The translations under genes and the position numbers were made by a program. This document shows, piece after piece, positions 47,563 to 59,664 of a stretch of 64,000 nucleotides of DNA (position 1 is the stretch's first letter; each line of letters opens with the position of its first letter). The stretch spans positions 124,001 through 188,000 of the forward strand of contig PVWP01000003.1 in assembly GCA_003003925.1 (NCBI GenBank), written 5' to 3'. A model generated the notes under the pieces. The model was given only the letters and a program-made list of their open reading frames with translations. It was not told the origin of the DNA and ran no database searches. The stretch is from Aphanothece cf. minutissima CCALA 015. Its GTDB lineage: Bacteria > Cyanobacteriota > Cyanobacteriia > PCC-6307 > Cyanobiaceae.

Positions 47563-47607
47563 GGACGGGGCTTCGGCGGGGGCAGGCCGATCTGGGGGCC
47601 GTGGGGA

Positions 47608-50239
<2,632 letters not shown>

Positions 50240-50342
50240 CGAAGCGAAGGGACGGACAGCGAGAAGATGGCACAGCCGATTAAATACACGTGATCCCCCC
50301 GAACCTGCCCGTGCCGATCCTGTCTGTCTCGATCAGCCGCGG

Positions 50343-51356
50343 ATGAACGATCTCCTGCTCCTGGTGCTGGCGGTGGTCGGGATGCTGATGGGGTCCTTTC
50401 TGTGCTCGGGGGTGGAGGCGGCCCTGCTCACCGTCAATCCGGTGAAGGTTCAGGAACTGGCGAGCCGCCCCCGGCCGGTGGCGGGGGCCCGGCGGCTGGC
50501 GGCCCTGCGTCAGCGGCTCGGCCGCACCCTGGCGGTGCTGGTGATCGCCAACAACATCTTCAACATTTTCGGCAGCCTGATGGTGGGCGGCTTCGCCAGC
50601 GTCGTCTTCTCCCGCCTCGGCATCAGCGGCCCTGCCCTGCCCCTGTTCTCCGTCGTGCTCACGGTGCTGGTGATCCTGCTGGGGGAGATCCTGCCCAAGG
50701 CGATCGGCAGCAAGCTGGCCCTGCCGGTCGCCCTTGCCAGCGCCCCGGCCCTGGGCGTGTTCACCACGGTGATGCTGCCCCTGGTGCTGCTGCTGGAGCG
50801 GATCCTGCCGGCGATCACGGCCGAGAACGAGATCAGCACCGACGAGAACGAGATCCGCCTGCTGGCCCGGCTGGGGTCCCAGAAGGGCCAGATCGAGGCC
50901 GATGAGGCCGCCATGATCGCCAAGGTGTTCCAGCTCAACGACCTCACCGCCCGCGACCTGATGCTGCCCCGGGTGTCGGCCCCCACCCTGGCGGGCCACC
51001 AGAGCCTCGATGAGCAGCGCTCCACCCTGCTGCGCCACACCACCGCCTGGTGGGTGGTGCTGGGGGAGGAGGTGGACGAGGTGCTGGGGGTGGCCAGCCG
51101 CGAGCAGCTGCTCACCGCCCTGGTGGAGGGCCGCGGCGCCAGCCAGGCCGCCGACCTCTGCGAACCGGTGGAGTTCGTGCCGGAGATGATCCGGGCCGAC
51201 CGCCTGCTCACCAGCTTCCGCCGCAACGGCTCCGGGGTGCGGGTGGTGGTGGACGAGTTCGGCGGCTTCGTGGGGGTGATCGGGCCTGAGGCGGTGCTGG
51301 CGGTGCTGGCGGGCTGGTGGCGCCGGCCCGCCTCCGCCGCGGAGAGCAGCCCGTGA
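50343..51356 (+). CDS. CNNM/CorC-type membrane protein with CBS region
   Basis: This 337-residue protein has a DUF21/CNNM membrane domain of three to four helices (LLLVLAVVGMLMGSFLCSGVEAALL, ANNIFNIFGSLMVGG and VVLTVLVILLGEILPKAIGSKLA). A degenerate CBS pair follows (about 205-325: ARDLMLPRVSAPTL, VRVVVDEFGGFVGVI). Members are linked to Mg/Co homeostasis or ion efflux; the ion here is not known. It overlaps the next gene by 4 nt (GTGA). Confidence 0.88.
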   Translation: MNDLLLLVLAVVGMLMGSFLCSGVEAALLTVNPVKVQELASRPRPVAGARRLAALRQRLGRTLAVLVIANNIFNIFGSLMVGGFASVVFSRLGISGPALPLFSVVLTVLVILLGEILPKAIGSKLALPVALASAPALGVFTTVMLPLVLLLERILPAITAENEISTDENEIRLLARLGSQKGQIEADEAAMIAKVFQLNDLTARDLMLPRVSAPTLAGHQSLDEQRSTLLRHTTAWWVVLGEEVDEVLGVASREQLLTALVEGRGASQAADLCEPVEFVPEMIRADRLLTSFRRNGSGVRVVVDEFGGFVGVIGPEAVLAVLAGWWRRPASAAESSP

Positions 51357-52690
51357 CGGCGTCGGCCCCGCCAGCGGCGATCGCCCCCCCCGCCGCCGAT
51401 CGCTGCCGCCAGCTGCTGGCCCGCTGGCGTGCGGGGCTGGTGCTCAGCGGCCGGGAGCAGGCGGCCCTGGCGCCGGAGCTGGCCAGCCTCGACCGCCAGC
51501 TGGAGCGCCTGCACCGCCGGCGGCCGCGGGTGGCGGTGTTCGGCCGGGTGGGGGTGGGCAAGTCGAGCCTGCTCAATGCCCTGCTCGGCGAGGACCACTT
51601 CGCCACCGACGTGGCCCATGGCTGCACCCGTCGCCAGCAGCAGCGGGCCTGGGGCCAGCCCGTAGCCGGCCTGGAGGGGGTCGACCTGGTGGACACCCCG
51701 GGCATCGATGAGATCGCCGCCGCCGCCCGCTCCCGCCTGGCGTCCCGGGTGGCGGTGGGCGCCGACCTGGTGCTGCTGGTGATCGACAGCGACCTCACGG
51801 TGATGGACGCCCAGGCCCTCGACGACCTGCTGGCCTCCGGCAAGCCCCTGTTGCTGGTGCTGAACCGCAGTGACTGCTGGCCGGAGGCCGAACGGGACGC
51901 CCTGCTCGCCAGCATCGGACGGCGCCTGCCGCCGGGGGCCCGACAGCTGCGGCCGCTGCCGGTGGCGGCCGCCCCCCGGACGGCCCGCCTGCGCCCCGAT
52001 GGCCGGGTGCGCAGCGAGGCGGCTCCGCCCCGGGTGGAGCCCCTGCGCCGGGAGCTCACCGGCCTGCTGGAGCGCCACGGGGAGCTGCTGCTGGCCCTGA
52101 ACGCCCTGCGGGCCGCCGACCGCTTCAGCCAGTCGCTGCACCGCTGCCGGCTGCGCCACGGCCGCCGCCAGGCCCAGGGCCTGATCGGCCGCTTCGCCGC
52201 CCTCAAGGCCACGGGCGTGGCGGCGAACCCATTGCTGCTGCTCGATCTGGCCGGTGGTCTGGCCTGCGACAGCGCCCTGGTGGTGCAGCTCTGCCAGCTC
52301 TACGGCCTGCCGATGACCCGCAGCGGTGCCCGCGCCCTGCTGGCCCGTCTGGGTGGCCACAACGCCCTGCTGGGGGGCGCCCAGCTGGGCCTGCAGCTGC
52401 TGCTGGGTGGCCTGCGCCAGCTGCTGCTGGTGGCGGCGCCCCTGAGCGGCGGCCTGAGCCTGGCGCCGGCGGCGCCGGTGGCCCTGGCCCAGGCGGCCCT
52501 GGCGGTGCACACCACGCGCCGCACGGGCCGGCTCGCCGCCGCCGAGCTGCTGCGCACCGCCACCGCCGCGGGCCAGCCGGGGGCCCTGTTGCGCCGGCTG
52601 GTGCGGCAGGATCCCGAGACCCGCCGCTGGCTGAGCGAATGGCAGCAGCAGGGGGGCCAGGGCAGCGCCGGCGGCGGCCTGCAGCCGTGA
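51353..52690 (+). CDS. GTPase with C-terminal membrane-like region (YcjF/DUF697-like)
   Basis: The protein has 445 residues from GTG 51353. The G domain has G1 FGRVGVGKSSLLNALLG, G3 DLVDTPGIDEI and G4 LVLNRSD (NRSD for NKxD). The C-terminal half has hydrophobic Gly-rich segments (LLLLDLAGGLACDSALV, LLGGAQLGLQLLLGGLRQLLL), which fits the DUF697 type of Era-like GTPases at the membrane. Starts and stops overlap both neighbours by 4 nt. Confidence 0.87.
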   Translation: MTASAPPAAIAPPAADRCRQLLARWRAGLVLSGREQAALAPELASLDRQLERLHRRRPRVAVFGRVGVGKSSLLNALLGEDHFATDVAHGCTRRQQQRAWGQPVAGLEGVDLVDTPGIDEIAAAARSRLASRVAVGADLVLLVIDSDLTVMDAQALDDLLASGKPLLLVLNRSDCWPEAERDALLASIGRRLPPGARQLRPLPVAAAPRTARLRPDGRVRSEAAPPRVEPLRRELTGLLERHGELLLALNALRAADRFSQSLHRCRLRHGRRQAQGLIGRFAALKATGVAANPLLLLDLAGGLACDSALVVQLCQLYGLPMTRSGARALLARLGGHNALLGGAQLGLQLLLGGLRQLLLVAAPLSGGLSLAPAAPVALAQAALAVHTTRRTGRLAAAELLRTATAAGQPGALLRRLVRQDPETRRWLSEWQQQGGQGSAGGGLQP

Positions 52691-53283
52691 CGACCGCCGG
52701 CACGGCCGCCCCGTTGACCCGTCTTGCCCTGTTCGGCACCAGCGCCGATCCCCCCACCCGTGGCCACCGGGCCCTGCTGGAGGGGCTGCTGGGCCTCTTC
52801 CCCCAGGTGCTCACCTGGGCCAGCGACAACCCGCTCAAGCAGCACGGCGCCCCCCTTGAGGTGCGCTCGGCCCTGCTGGCCGCCCTGGTGGCCGCCATCG
52901 GCGACCCCCGGCTCAGCCTGCAGCAGGAGCTCAGCAGCCCCTGGGCGGTGGAGACCCTGGAGCGGGCCCGGGCCAGCTGGCCCGACCGGGAGCTGGTCTT
53001 CGTGGTGGGCAGCGACCTGGCCGGCCAGATCCACCGCTGGCGGCGGGCCGAGGAGCTGCTGCGCGGCTGCCGGCTCGGCATCGCCCGCCGCCAGGGCTGG
53101 CCGCTGCAGCCGTCGGATCTGGAGCGGCTGCAGGGGCTGGGGGCCAGCCTCGACCTGCTGCCCCTGGCCATTCCCCCCAGCGCCAGCTCCCGGATCCGGG
53201 AGCGGCCCGATCCGGCCCAGGTACCGTCCGAACTCTGGCCGGTGCTGCTGCAGCACAATCTCTACGGCCTCTCCGAGCCCTGA
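52687..53283 (+). CDS. nadD: Nicotinate-mononucleotide adenylyltransferase
   Basis: The protein has 198 residues from GTG 52687. The nucleotidyltransferase start LALFGTSADPPTRGHRALLEGLL replaces the usual GGTFDPxHxGH, keeping the His of the HxGH-like site (RGH). VVGSDLAGQIHRWRRAEELL and the closing SASSRIRER (ISSTxIR type) are clear. It makes NaAD from NaMN and ATP. The next gene, nadE, takes that product, and the stop/start share one base (TGATG). Confidence 0.88.
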   Translation: MTTAGTAAPLTRLALFGTSADPPTRGHRALLEGLLGLFPQVLTWASDNPLKQHGAPLEVRSALLAALVAAIGDPRLSLQQELSSPWAVETLERARASWPDRELVFVVGSDLAGQIHRWRRAEELLRGCRLGIARRQGWPLQPSDLERLQGLGASLDLLPLAIPPSASSRIRERPDPAQVPSELWPVLLQHNLYGLSEP

Positions 53284-54995
53284 TGCGCCTCGCCCTGGCC
53301 CAGCTCAATCCCCTGGTGGGCGACCTGGAGGGCAACGGCCGCCGGATCCTGGCGGCCGCCGATCGGGCCCGTGCCGGCGCGGCCGACCTGCTGCTCACCC
53401 CCGAGCTGTCCCTGTGGGGCTACCCGCCCCGGGACCTGCTGCTGCGGCCCGCCCTGATCCAGCGCCAGGAGGGGGTTCTCGAGACCCTGGCGGCGGCCTG
53501 CCCAGGCGGACTGGCCCTGCTGGTGGGGGTGGCCGAGCCGGTGGCCGGCCGGCGCCAGCCGGGGCTGCACAACGCCCTGGCCCTGGTGGAGCGGGGCGGC
53601 TGGCGGATCGTCTGCCGCAAGCGCCTGCTGCCCAGCTACGACGTCTTCGACGAACGCCGCTACTTCCTGCCCGGCGAGACCCCGGCGGTGCTGGAGCTGG
53701 AGGCGGGCGGCCGCCCCTGGCGCCTGGGGCTGACCATCTGCGAGGACCTCTGGGTGGAGGAGAACCTGCGCAGCCGCTGGCCGGATGCGGTGGATCCGAT
53801 CGCCGACCTGGCACCGCAGCGGATCGACCTGCTGCTCAACCTCTCGGCCTCCCCCTTCGGCCGCGGCAAGGGGGAGGTGCGCCAGGGGCTGGCGGCCCGG
53901 GCGGCGGCCCGGCTGGGGGTGCCGGTGGTCTACCTCAACCAGGTGGGCGGCAACGACGAGCTGGTCTTCGACGGGGCCAGCTTCGTGGTGGACCGCACCG
54001 GCCGGCCCCTGCTGCGCCTGGCCTGCGCCGCCGAGGACCTGGCCCTCTGGCCGCTGGCACCGGCCCCCGCCTCTCCCGGCAGGGGAGACGCGGACCCCGC
54101 CCAGGCCGCGGCGCCGCCGGACCCCTGGGAGCAGTTGCTGCGGGTGCTGGTGCTGGGGGTGCGCGACTACGCCGCCAAGTGCGGATTCCAGCGAGCCCTG
54201 CTGGGGCTGAGCGGCGGCATCGATTCGGCCCTGGTGGCGGTGATCGCCGCCGCGGCCCTCGGCCCCGACCGGGTGGAGGTGCTGCGCATGCCCTCCCCCT
54301 TCAGTTCGGCCGGTTCCCTCGACGATGCCGAGGGTCTCGCCCTGCGGCTCGGGCTGACCACCGCCACCCTGCCGATCGCGCCCCTGATGGAGGCCTTCGC
54401 CGCCACCCTTCCCCCCGCCCTGGGGGCGCCCCCGGCGGGGGTCACCGAGGAGAACCTGCAGTCGCGCATCCGGGGCACCCTGCTGATGGCGGTGGCCAAC
54501 CAGAAGGGGGGGCTGCTGCTCTCCACCGGCAACAAATCGGAGCTGGCGGTGGGCTACTGCACCCTCTACGGCGACATGAACGGCGGACTGTCGGTGATCG
54601 GCGATCTCTACAAGACCACCGTCTTCGGCCTCTGCGAGTGGCTCGATGGCGAAGCCTCCGGCCCCTGCCGGGCCGCCCTGGGCCTGCCGCCGGCCGGTGA
54701 GCTGATCGGCGCGGCGATCCGCACCAAGCCCCCCAGCGCCGAGCTGCGTCCCGACCAGCGCGACAGCGATTCCCTGCCCGACTACGGGGTGCTCGACCCC
54801 CTGCTGAAGGCCTCGATCGAGGAGCTGCGCACCCCGGAACAACTGGTGGCCGGAGGGGCCGATCCGGCCCTGGTGGCCCGGGTGGCCGGCCTGCTGCGGC
54901 GGGCCGAGTTCAAGCGGCGCCAGGCGGCACCGGTGCTCAAGGTGAGCGACCGGGCCTTCGGCAGCGGCTGGCGGATGCCCATCGCCTCGGCCTAG
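53283..54995 (+). CDS. nadE: Glutamine-dependent NAD+ synthetase
   Basis: This 570-residue two-domain enzyme has an N-terminal nitrilase-like glutaminase domain, with catalytic Glu in TPELSLWGYPPRD, Lys in CRKRLLPSYDVFDERRYF and Cys in LTICEDLW. The C-terminal synthetase domain shows the PP-loop LSGGIDSALV, RMPSPFSSAGS, STGNKSELAVGYCTLYGDMNGGL and KPPSAELRPDQRDSDSLPDY. It completes NAD from NaAD using Gln as ammonia donor. It is coupled to nadD. Confidence 0.96.
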   Translation: MRLALAQLNPLVGDLEGNGRRILAAADRARAGAADLLLTPELSLWGYPPRDLLLRPALIQRQEGVLETLAAACPGGLALLVGVAEPVAGRRQPGLHNALALVERGGWRIVCRKRLLPSYDVFDERRYFLPGETPAVLELEAGGRPWRLGLTICEDLWVEENLRSRWPDAVDPIADLAPQRIDLLLNLSASPFGRGKGEVRQGLAARAAARLGVPVVYLNQVGGNDELVFDGASFVVDRTGRPLLRLACAAEDLALWPLAPAPASPGRGDADPAQAAAPPDPWEQLLRVLVLGVRDYAAKCGFQRALLGLSGGIDSALVAVIAAAALGPDRVEVLRMPSPFSSAGSLDDAEGLALRLGLTTATLPIAPLMEAFAATLPPALGAPPAGVTEENLQSRIRGTLLMAVANQKGGLLLSTGNKSELAVGYCTLYGDMNGGLSVIGDLYKTTVFGLCEWLDGEASGPCRAALGLPPAGELIGAAIRTKPPSAELRPDQRDSDSLPDYGVLDPLLKASIEELRTPEQLVAGGADPALVARVAGLLRRAEFKRRQAAPVLKVSDRAFGSGWRMPIASA

Positions 54996-55074
54996 GGTTC
55001 AGCGACGAACGCCTCCGGGCGGCAATCCTTCCTGCCCCATGCCAGCTCCCGGCCCGGCACCCCTGGCCTCTCCG

Positions 55075-56187
55075 ATGGCGAGCATCGGTGTGCCCACGGA
55101 GATCAAGCGCGACGAACAGCGGGTGGCCCTCACCCCCGACGGCGTCCATGAACTGGTGTCCCAGGGCATGGAGGTGCGCGTCCAGGAGGGGGCGGGCCTG
55201 GGGGCCGGCATCAGCGACGACGACTACCGCGCCTCCGGGGCCCGCATCGTCAGCTGCGAGGAGGCCTGGGCGGCCCACCTCGTGGTGAAGGTGAAGGAAC
55301 CGCAGCCGCAGGAGTTCGGCTTCCTGCGCAGCGACCTGGTGCTGTTCACCTACCTGCACCTGGCGGCCTACCCCGAGGTGGGCAAGGCCCTGCTGGAGGC
55401 GGGCACCACGGCGGTGGCCTACGAGACGGTGCAGCTCGAGGATGGCAGCCTGCCGCTGCTGGCCCCGATGAGCGAGGTGGCCGGCCGGCTGGCGGCCCAG
55501 GTGGGGGCCCATCTGCTGGAGAAGCCCCACGGTGGGCGGGGCGTGCTGATGGGGGGCTGCACCGGCGTGCGGCCGGCCCGGGTGGTGGTGCTGGGGGCCG
55601 GCACCGTGGGCTGGAATGCGGCCCGCATCGCCGCGGCCATGGATGCGGAGGTGTTCCTGCTCGACCGCTCTCCCCACCGCCTGCGGGGCCTGGAATCCGA
55701 CCGCCGCGGCCGGATGACCAGCCTGGTGAGCAGCCGCAGCCTGATCGAGCGGCTGGTGCCGGGAACCGACCTGCTGATCGGCGCGGTGCTCCTGCCCGGC
55801 GGCCGTGCCCCCACCCTGGTGAGCGAGGACCTGGTGCAGCGCATGCGGCCCGGGTCGGTGATCGTGGATGTGGCCATCGACCAGGGCGGCTGCATCGCCA
55901 CCAGCCGCGAGACCACCCACACCGATCCGGTGGTCACCATCCACGGGGTGCAGCACTACGCCGTGGGCAACATGCCCGGCGCCGTGCCCTTCACCTCCAC
56001 CGAAGCCCTGGTGAGCGTCACCCTGCCCTACATCCTGGTGATGGCCGGACGGGGCCTGCTGGAAGCGGTCACCGACCGCCCCGAACTCCTCTCCGGCCTG
56101 AACACCGTGGATGGGGCCGTGTGCCACCCGGGCGTGGCCAAGGCCCTCGGGGTGTCACCGCGCCATCCGATGGCCTGCCTGCGCTGA
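55075..56187 (+). CDS. ald: Alanine dehydrogenase
   Basis: ATG 55075 gives 370 residues, within the usual 360-375. It shows IGVPTEIKRDEQRVALTPDGV, KVKEPQPQEFGFLR (substrate Lys), VVVLGAGTVGWNAARIAAAMDA (NAD Rossmann) and GSVIVDVAIDQGGCIATS. It interconverts alanine and pyruvate plus ammonia. ATG 55039 would add 12 residues of Pro/Ala and is less likely. Confidence 0.94.
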   Translation: MASIGVPTEIKRDEQRVALTPDGVHELVSQGMEVRVQEGAGLGAGISDDDYRASGARIVSCEEAWAAHLVVKVKEPQPQEFGFLRSDLVLFTYLHLAAYPEVGKALLEAGTTAVAYETVQLEDGSLPLLAPMSEVAGRLAAQVGAHLLEKPHGGRGVLMGGCTGVRPARVVVLGAGTVGWNAARIAAAMDAEVFLLDRSPHRLRGLESDRRGRMTSLVSSRSLIERLVPGTDLLIGAVLLPGGRAPTLVSEDLVQRMRPGSVIVDVAIDQGGCIATSRETTHTDPVVTIHGVQHYAVGNMPGAVPFTSTEALVSVTLPYILVMAGRGLLEAVTDRPELLSGLNTVDGAVCHPGVAKALGVSPRHPMACLR

Positions 56188-56193
56188 GCCGGT

Positions 56194-56928
56194 TCAGATG
56201 GTGGCGCGGAAGATCACCGAGGCGGGCTGGCCGCTGAGGGGATCGATCGGTTCGCGCAGCTCCCGCACGACCAGACCATGGCGCTGGAACAGCCGCACCC
56301 AGGATTCCATCGTCCGGAAGAACCAGGGCGCCGGGGTGCGGAAGGCCGGGGAGAACCCGGCCCAGGAGCCCTCCCGCCAGCCGTCCTCGTAGGGATGGTC
56401 GGCGCAGATGAGCATCGGGTGCAGGGTCTGGACCAGCAGGGATCCGCCGGGGGAGAGCAGCCCTGAGAGGGCGGCGAACAGCTCGTCAAGGCTGCGATCG
56501 CCGAGCAGGGAGAAGTTGGCCACCACCATGTCGAAACGCTGCTGGAGGCCCCCGGCGGCGATCTGCTGGTAAGTGAGCGTCCGGAAGCTGGCGCCGGCCG
56601 GGGCCCCTTCGGCGGCGATGGCGGTGAGCTCGGCCACCGCGTCGGTGCCGAGCACCGCGATGCCCTGCCGGGCGCAGTGGTGGGCCAGCCAGCCCTCGCC
56701 ACAGCCCAGGTCCAGCAGGGTGGCCGGAGCGCAGTCGGCGATCGCCTGCAGGACGGCCCCGTTGGTCACCCTCACGCGGCTGAGGATCTCGCCGCGGCGC
56801 ACGGCCCGGGTCCAGACGCCGGCGTTGACGACCCACGATGCCAGGATCTGTTCTTCCATCAGGGCCAGCGACGGGTCCAGAACGGTGGCCGCGTCATCGC
56901 TGGCGTCGATGGGAACGAGCATGGGCAC
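56194..56928 (-). CDS. Class I SAM-dependent methyltransferase of unknown substrate
   Basis: This 244-residue protein has the SAM motif TLLDLGCGEGWLAHHCARQG, then DMVVANFSLLGD and a C-terminal half with LLSPGGSLLVQTLHPM. The fold is class I. The EEQILASWVVNAGVWTRAVR segment before it looks like the substrate-cap region of small-molecule methyltransferases. GTG 56928 and ATG 56922 are both possible starts. The two genes converge with 6 nt between ald and this stop. Confidence 0.82.
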   Translation of the reverse strand: MPMLVPIDASDDAATVLDPSLALMEEQILASWVVNAGVWTRAVRRGEILSRVRVTNGAVLQAIADCAPATLLDLGCGEGWLAHHCARQGIAVLGTDAVAELTAIAAEGAPAGASFRTLTYQQIAAGGLQQRFDMVVANFSLLGDRSLDELFAALSGLLSPGGSLLVQTLHPMLICADHPYEDGWREGSWAGFSPAFRTPAPWFFRTMESWVRLFQRHGLVVRELREPIDPLSGQPASVIFRATI

Positions 56929-57125
56929 GTCGAGAGGAGAGGCGGAAGGGACGGGCGGACAGGTCGGCGAAAGCGGCAGTGACGGGCACGATCGGACGGG
57001 TCATGAACCCCGGCCTCCGCTATTCACAGCAGCTATGAAAATCGTAGTCACTCCGGATCCGGCCGCAAGCCGCTGTCCCCGAGCCGCCCCTCCCGCTTTC
57101 AGCATCGGCACCGCTGTCGCCGGGC

Positions 57126-57899
57126 TCAGGCCGCAGGCTCCGCCAGCAGGCCGGTGAGATCCTCGCTGCCGAACACCTGGCGGTAGGCGGCCGTGCTGGT
57201 GCACAGGACCACGGGCACCGCCACCAGCAGCCCCACGAAGCAGGCCAGCAGGCCCACCAGCACGATGGCGAATTCCACCAGGGCCAGCAGCAGCACCGAG
57301 CCCCACTGGGGATCGAGCAGGGTGCGGCCCCGGGTGATGGAGTCGATCGGCCCGCGGCCCTCCAGCAGGGCGATCTGGGCCAGGAACTTCTGGTTCACCG
57401 CCAGGTAGATCAGCACCGTGAAGGCCGCCAGGAACGGCAGCACGGCCAGGATCTGGTTGAGCTGGGCGGCGGCGACCCCAACCAGGGCCGCCACCATCAG
57501 GATCGCGATCATCAGGATCCCCAGCGCCAGGCCGTTGCGGAACAGCCGCCAGCTGGCCGCCCCGTCCCAGCGGGTGAAGGTGCCCAGGGCCGGCTTACCG
57601 CCGGAGAGGGCGCTCCAGGCGCCGCGCACCAGGCCCGTGGTGCTCCACAGACTCACCAGCACGCTCAGGATCGAGCCCACCACCAGGCGGACCATGTCCA
57701 CCGCCGTCACCGCGGCGGCCTCGTCGGGGTCCACCTGGCCCTGGATCAGCGAGCAGACGCTGCTCAGCACCCCCGCCAGCAGGGTGAAGCCGATGAACAC
57801 CCAGGGGGCCCGGGCGAAGGCCCCCCAGCCTTCCTTCACGGCCTCGATCACCTTCAGGGAGGATCCGCCGCTGGGATCCTGCATCAGAGACACGGCCAT
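57126..57899 (-). CDS. Unknown polytopic membrane protein
   Basis: ATG 57899 gives 257 residues with about five to six helices (VFIGFTLLAGVLSSVCSLI, LVVGSILSVLVSLWSTTGLV, LALGILMIAILMVAALVG, ILAVLPFLAAFTVLIYLAV and two near the end). A cytosolic start KVIEAVKEGWGAFARAP resembles the DUF975/YIP-like group of cyanobacterial and other bacterial membrane proteins. The function is unknown. It lies 101 nt beyond the regulator gene of the kdp operon on the same strand, so it could be read from it. ATG 57884 is a second start. Confidence 0.72.
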   Translation of the reverse strand: MAVSLMQDPSGGSSLKVIEAVKEGWGAFARAPWVFIGFTLLAGVLSSVCSLIQGQVDPDEAAAVTAVDMVRLVVGSILSVLVSLWSTTGLVRGAWSALSGGKPALGTFTRWDGAASWRLFRNGLALGILMIAILMVAALVGVAAAQLNQILAVLPFLAAFTVLIYLAVNQKFLAQIALLEGRGPIDSITRGRTLLDPQWGSVLLLALVEFAIVLVGLLACFVGLLVAVPVVLCTSTAAYRQVFGSEDLTGLLAEPAA

Positions 57900-58000
57900 G
57901 GCTCGGGGGGGAGTTGCCGGGACATTAGGCAGCGCCCGAGGGCCGGCCACCCCATCGGTGCGAAGCGTTGCATCCGGTGCGGTTGGGGTGGAACCGGCGA

Positions 58001-58627
58001 TCACTCCGGATCCAGGAACTTCAGCACCGCCTGGGTGCGGTTGCTCACCTGCAGCTTCTGGAAGATGGTGTGCAGGTACACCCTCACCGTCCCGGTGCCC
58101 AGGCCGAGACTGTCGGCGATCTGGCGGTTGGTGAGACCGCCGGCCATGGCCGCCAGCACCTCCCGCTCCCGTGGCGTCAGCAGGGTCAAGGAGGCCTCCG
58201 GCGGGCCGGCGGCGGCAGGGGCGTCCCGGGTGCGCAGGGCCCGGGTGGCGGAGCGGTCCCACCAGCTGGCCCCCTGTCCGACGCTGGTCAGGGCCGTTTC
58301 CAGCTGTCCGAGGGCCTCCGCCTTGTGGAGATAGCCGCTGGCGCCGGCGTCCCACAGCCGCTGCACCCAGCGACCGTCGTCCTGGCTGGTGAGGACCAGC
58401 ACGGGCAGGGCATGGTCGGCGCTGATGCGCCGGCAGGTCTCCAGCCCCCCCAGCCCGGGCAGGCCGATGTCGAGCACCACCACATCGGCCGGGGCCGCCG
58501 CGAGGGCCTCCAGGCCCTGCTCGCCGTCGCTGACCGAGCGGACGGCGGTGACCGCCGGCAGGCGCAGCAGGAAGGCCTCGATCCCCACCCGGAACGCCTC
58601 GTCGTCCTCGATCAGCAGCACCCGCAT
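58001..58627 (-). CDS. NarL/LuxR-type response regulator in the kdp operon
   Basis: This 208-residue protein has a receiver domain with acidic EDD near 8, phosphoacceptor Asp53 in VVLDIGLPG, Thr in VLTSQDD and Lys in YLHKAEA. A LuxR-type helix-turn-helix follows (LTPREREVLAAMAGGLTNRQIADSL, then TVRVYLHTIFQKL). KdpE regulators carry an OmpR-type winged helix instead, so this is a different family. It is coupled to the histidine kinase gene (TGATG). Confidence 0.92.
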   Translation of the reverse strand: MRVLLIEDDEAFRVGIEAFLLRLPAVTAVRSVSDGEQGLEALAAAPADVVVLDIGLPGLGGLETCRRISADHALPVLVLTSQDDGRWVQRLWDAGASGYLHKAEALGQLETALTSVGQGASWWDRSATRALRTRDAPAAAGPPEASLTLLTPREREVLAAMAGGLTNRQIADSLGLGTGTVRVYLHTIFQKLQVSNRTQAVLKFLDPE

Positions 58628-59664
58628 CAGCCTGGCGAAGCCTCCAGCGGCAGTCGCACCTCGATGCTGGCCCCGCCGGCGGGCAGGTTGCTGGCCCGGA
58701 TGCTGCCGCCATGGGCTTCCGCGATCTGGCGCGACAGGTAGAGCCCCAGTCCGCTGCCCCGCTGCTCCGGATCACTCTGGTAGAAGCGCTCGAACAGGTG
58801 CGGCAGGCTGGCGTCAGGGAAGCCCCGGCCCCGGTCACTGACGGTGACCACCGCCTGGCCCTGTTGCCGCTGCAGGTCGAGCCAGACCCGCTCGCCCCGC
58901 AGGCTGTGGTTGATGGCATTGAGCAGCAGGTTCTCCAGCAGCCGCCGCAGCCGGCCGGGATCCCCCGGCAGGGTGAGGGGGCGCGACCCGGAGGGCTGGC
59001 GCTGGATCAGGGCCACGGACCGCTCACGGGCGATCGGACCCACGGCCTCGATCGCCTCGGCGGCGAGGCGCCCCAGGTCGCAGGTCTCCGGCTGCAGCCA
59101 CAGGCCCTCCTGGTCGGCGCGGAACAGCCGCAGCAGGTCCTCGATCAGCCGCAGGCTGCGCTCCTGGCTGGCGAGGATGGCGCCGATGCCGCGCTCCAGC
59201 AGGCCCCCCGCCGTTGGCCCGGCCTCCAGCCCCATCATCCGGGCGGTGGCGATCGTGCCCAGCACAGGGGTCTTGAGGTCGTGGGCAAGGGTGGCGATCA
59301 TGTCCCGGCGCAGATCCGCCTGGGCCAGCCTCACCTCCAGATCCACCTGCTGGCGCAGCAGGTGGCGGTTATGCAGACACAGGAAGGTGGTCACGGTCAG
59401 GGCCAGGCAGACCAGCAGGCGATCCACCAGCACCGCCCTCCAGTCGGGATCCGGCTCCGGCACCACCAGATTCACCAGGGTCAGGCCGCAGCAGAGCGCC
59501 AGGAAGGCAAGGGCATCGCGGCGGTCGCGATGGGGGGCGCCGATCAGCAGCGGGATCACGTACAGATAACCGAAGACGATGTGGGGCGGCGTGGCCAGCT
59601 CCAGCAGCAGGATCAGGCCGGTGAGCGCCCAGAGTGCCCCCGGGAATCGGACCACCCGGCTCAC
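58627..59664 (-). CDS. Membrane histidine kinase, KdpD C-terminal-like, separate gene
   Basis: This 345-residue kinase starts at GTG 59664. About three to four helices at 10-115 include LTGLILLLELATPPHIVFGYLYVIPLLIG. A HisKA with His in ATLAHDLKTPVLG follows, then HATPase motifs LLNAINHSL, SDRGRGF and GSGLGLYLS. It lacks the KdpD N-terminal domain, which is encoded by the next upstream gene. It overlaps that gene by 4 nt (GTGA) and the response regulator by 1 nt, so all three are coupled. Confidence 0.9.
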   Translation of the reverse strand: MSRVVRFPGALWALTGLILLLELATPPHIVFGYLYVIPLLIGAPHRDRRDALAFLALCCGLTLVNLVVPEPDPDWRAVLVDRLLVCLALTVTTFLCLHNRHLLRQQVDLEVRLAQADLRRDMIATLAHDLKTPVLGTIATARMMGLEAGPTAGGLLERGIGAILASQERSLRLIEDLLRLFRADQEGLWLQPETCDLGRLAAEAIEAVGPIARERSVALIQRQPSGSRPLTLPGDPGRLRRLLENLLLNAINHSLRGERVWLDLQRQQGQAVVTVSDRGRGFPDASLPHLFERFYQSDPEQRGSGLGLYLSRQIAEAHGGSIRASNLPAGGASIEVRLPLEASPG

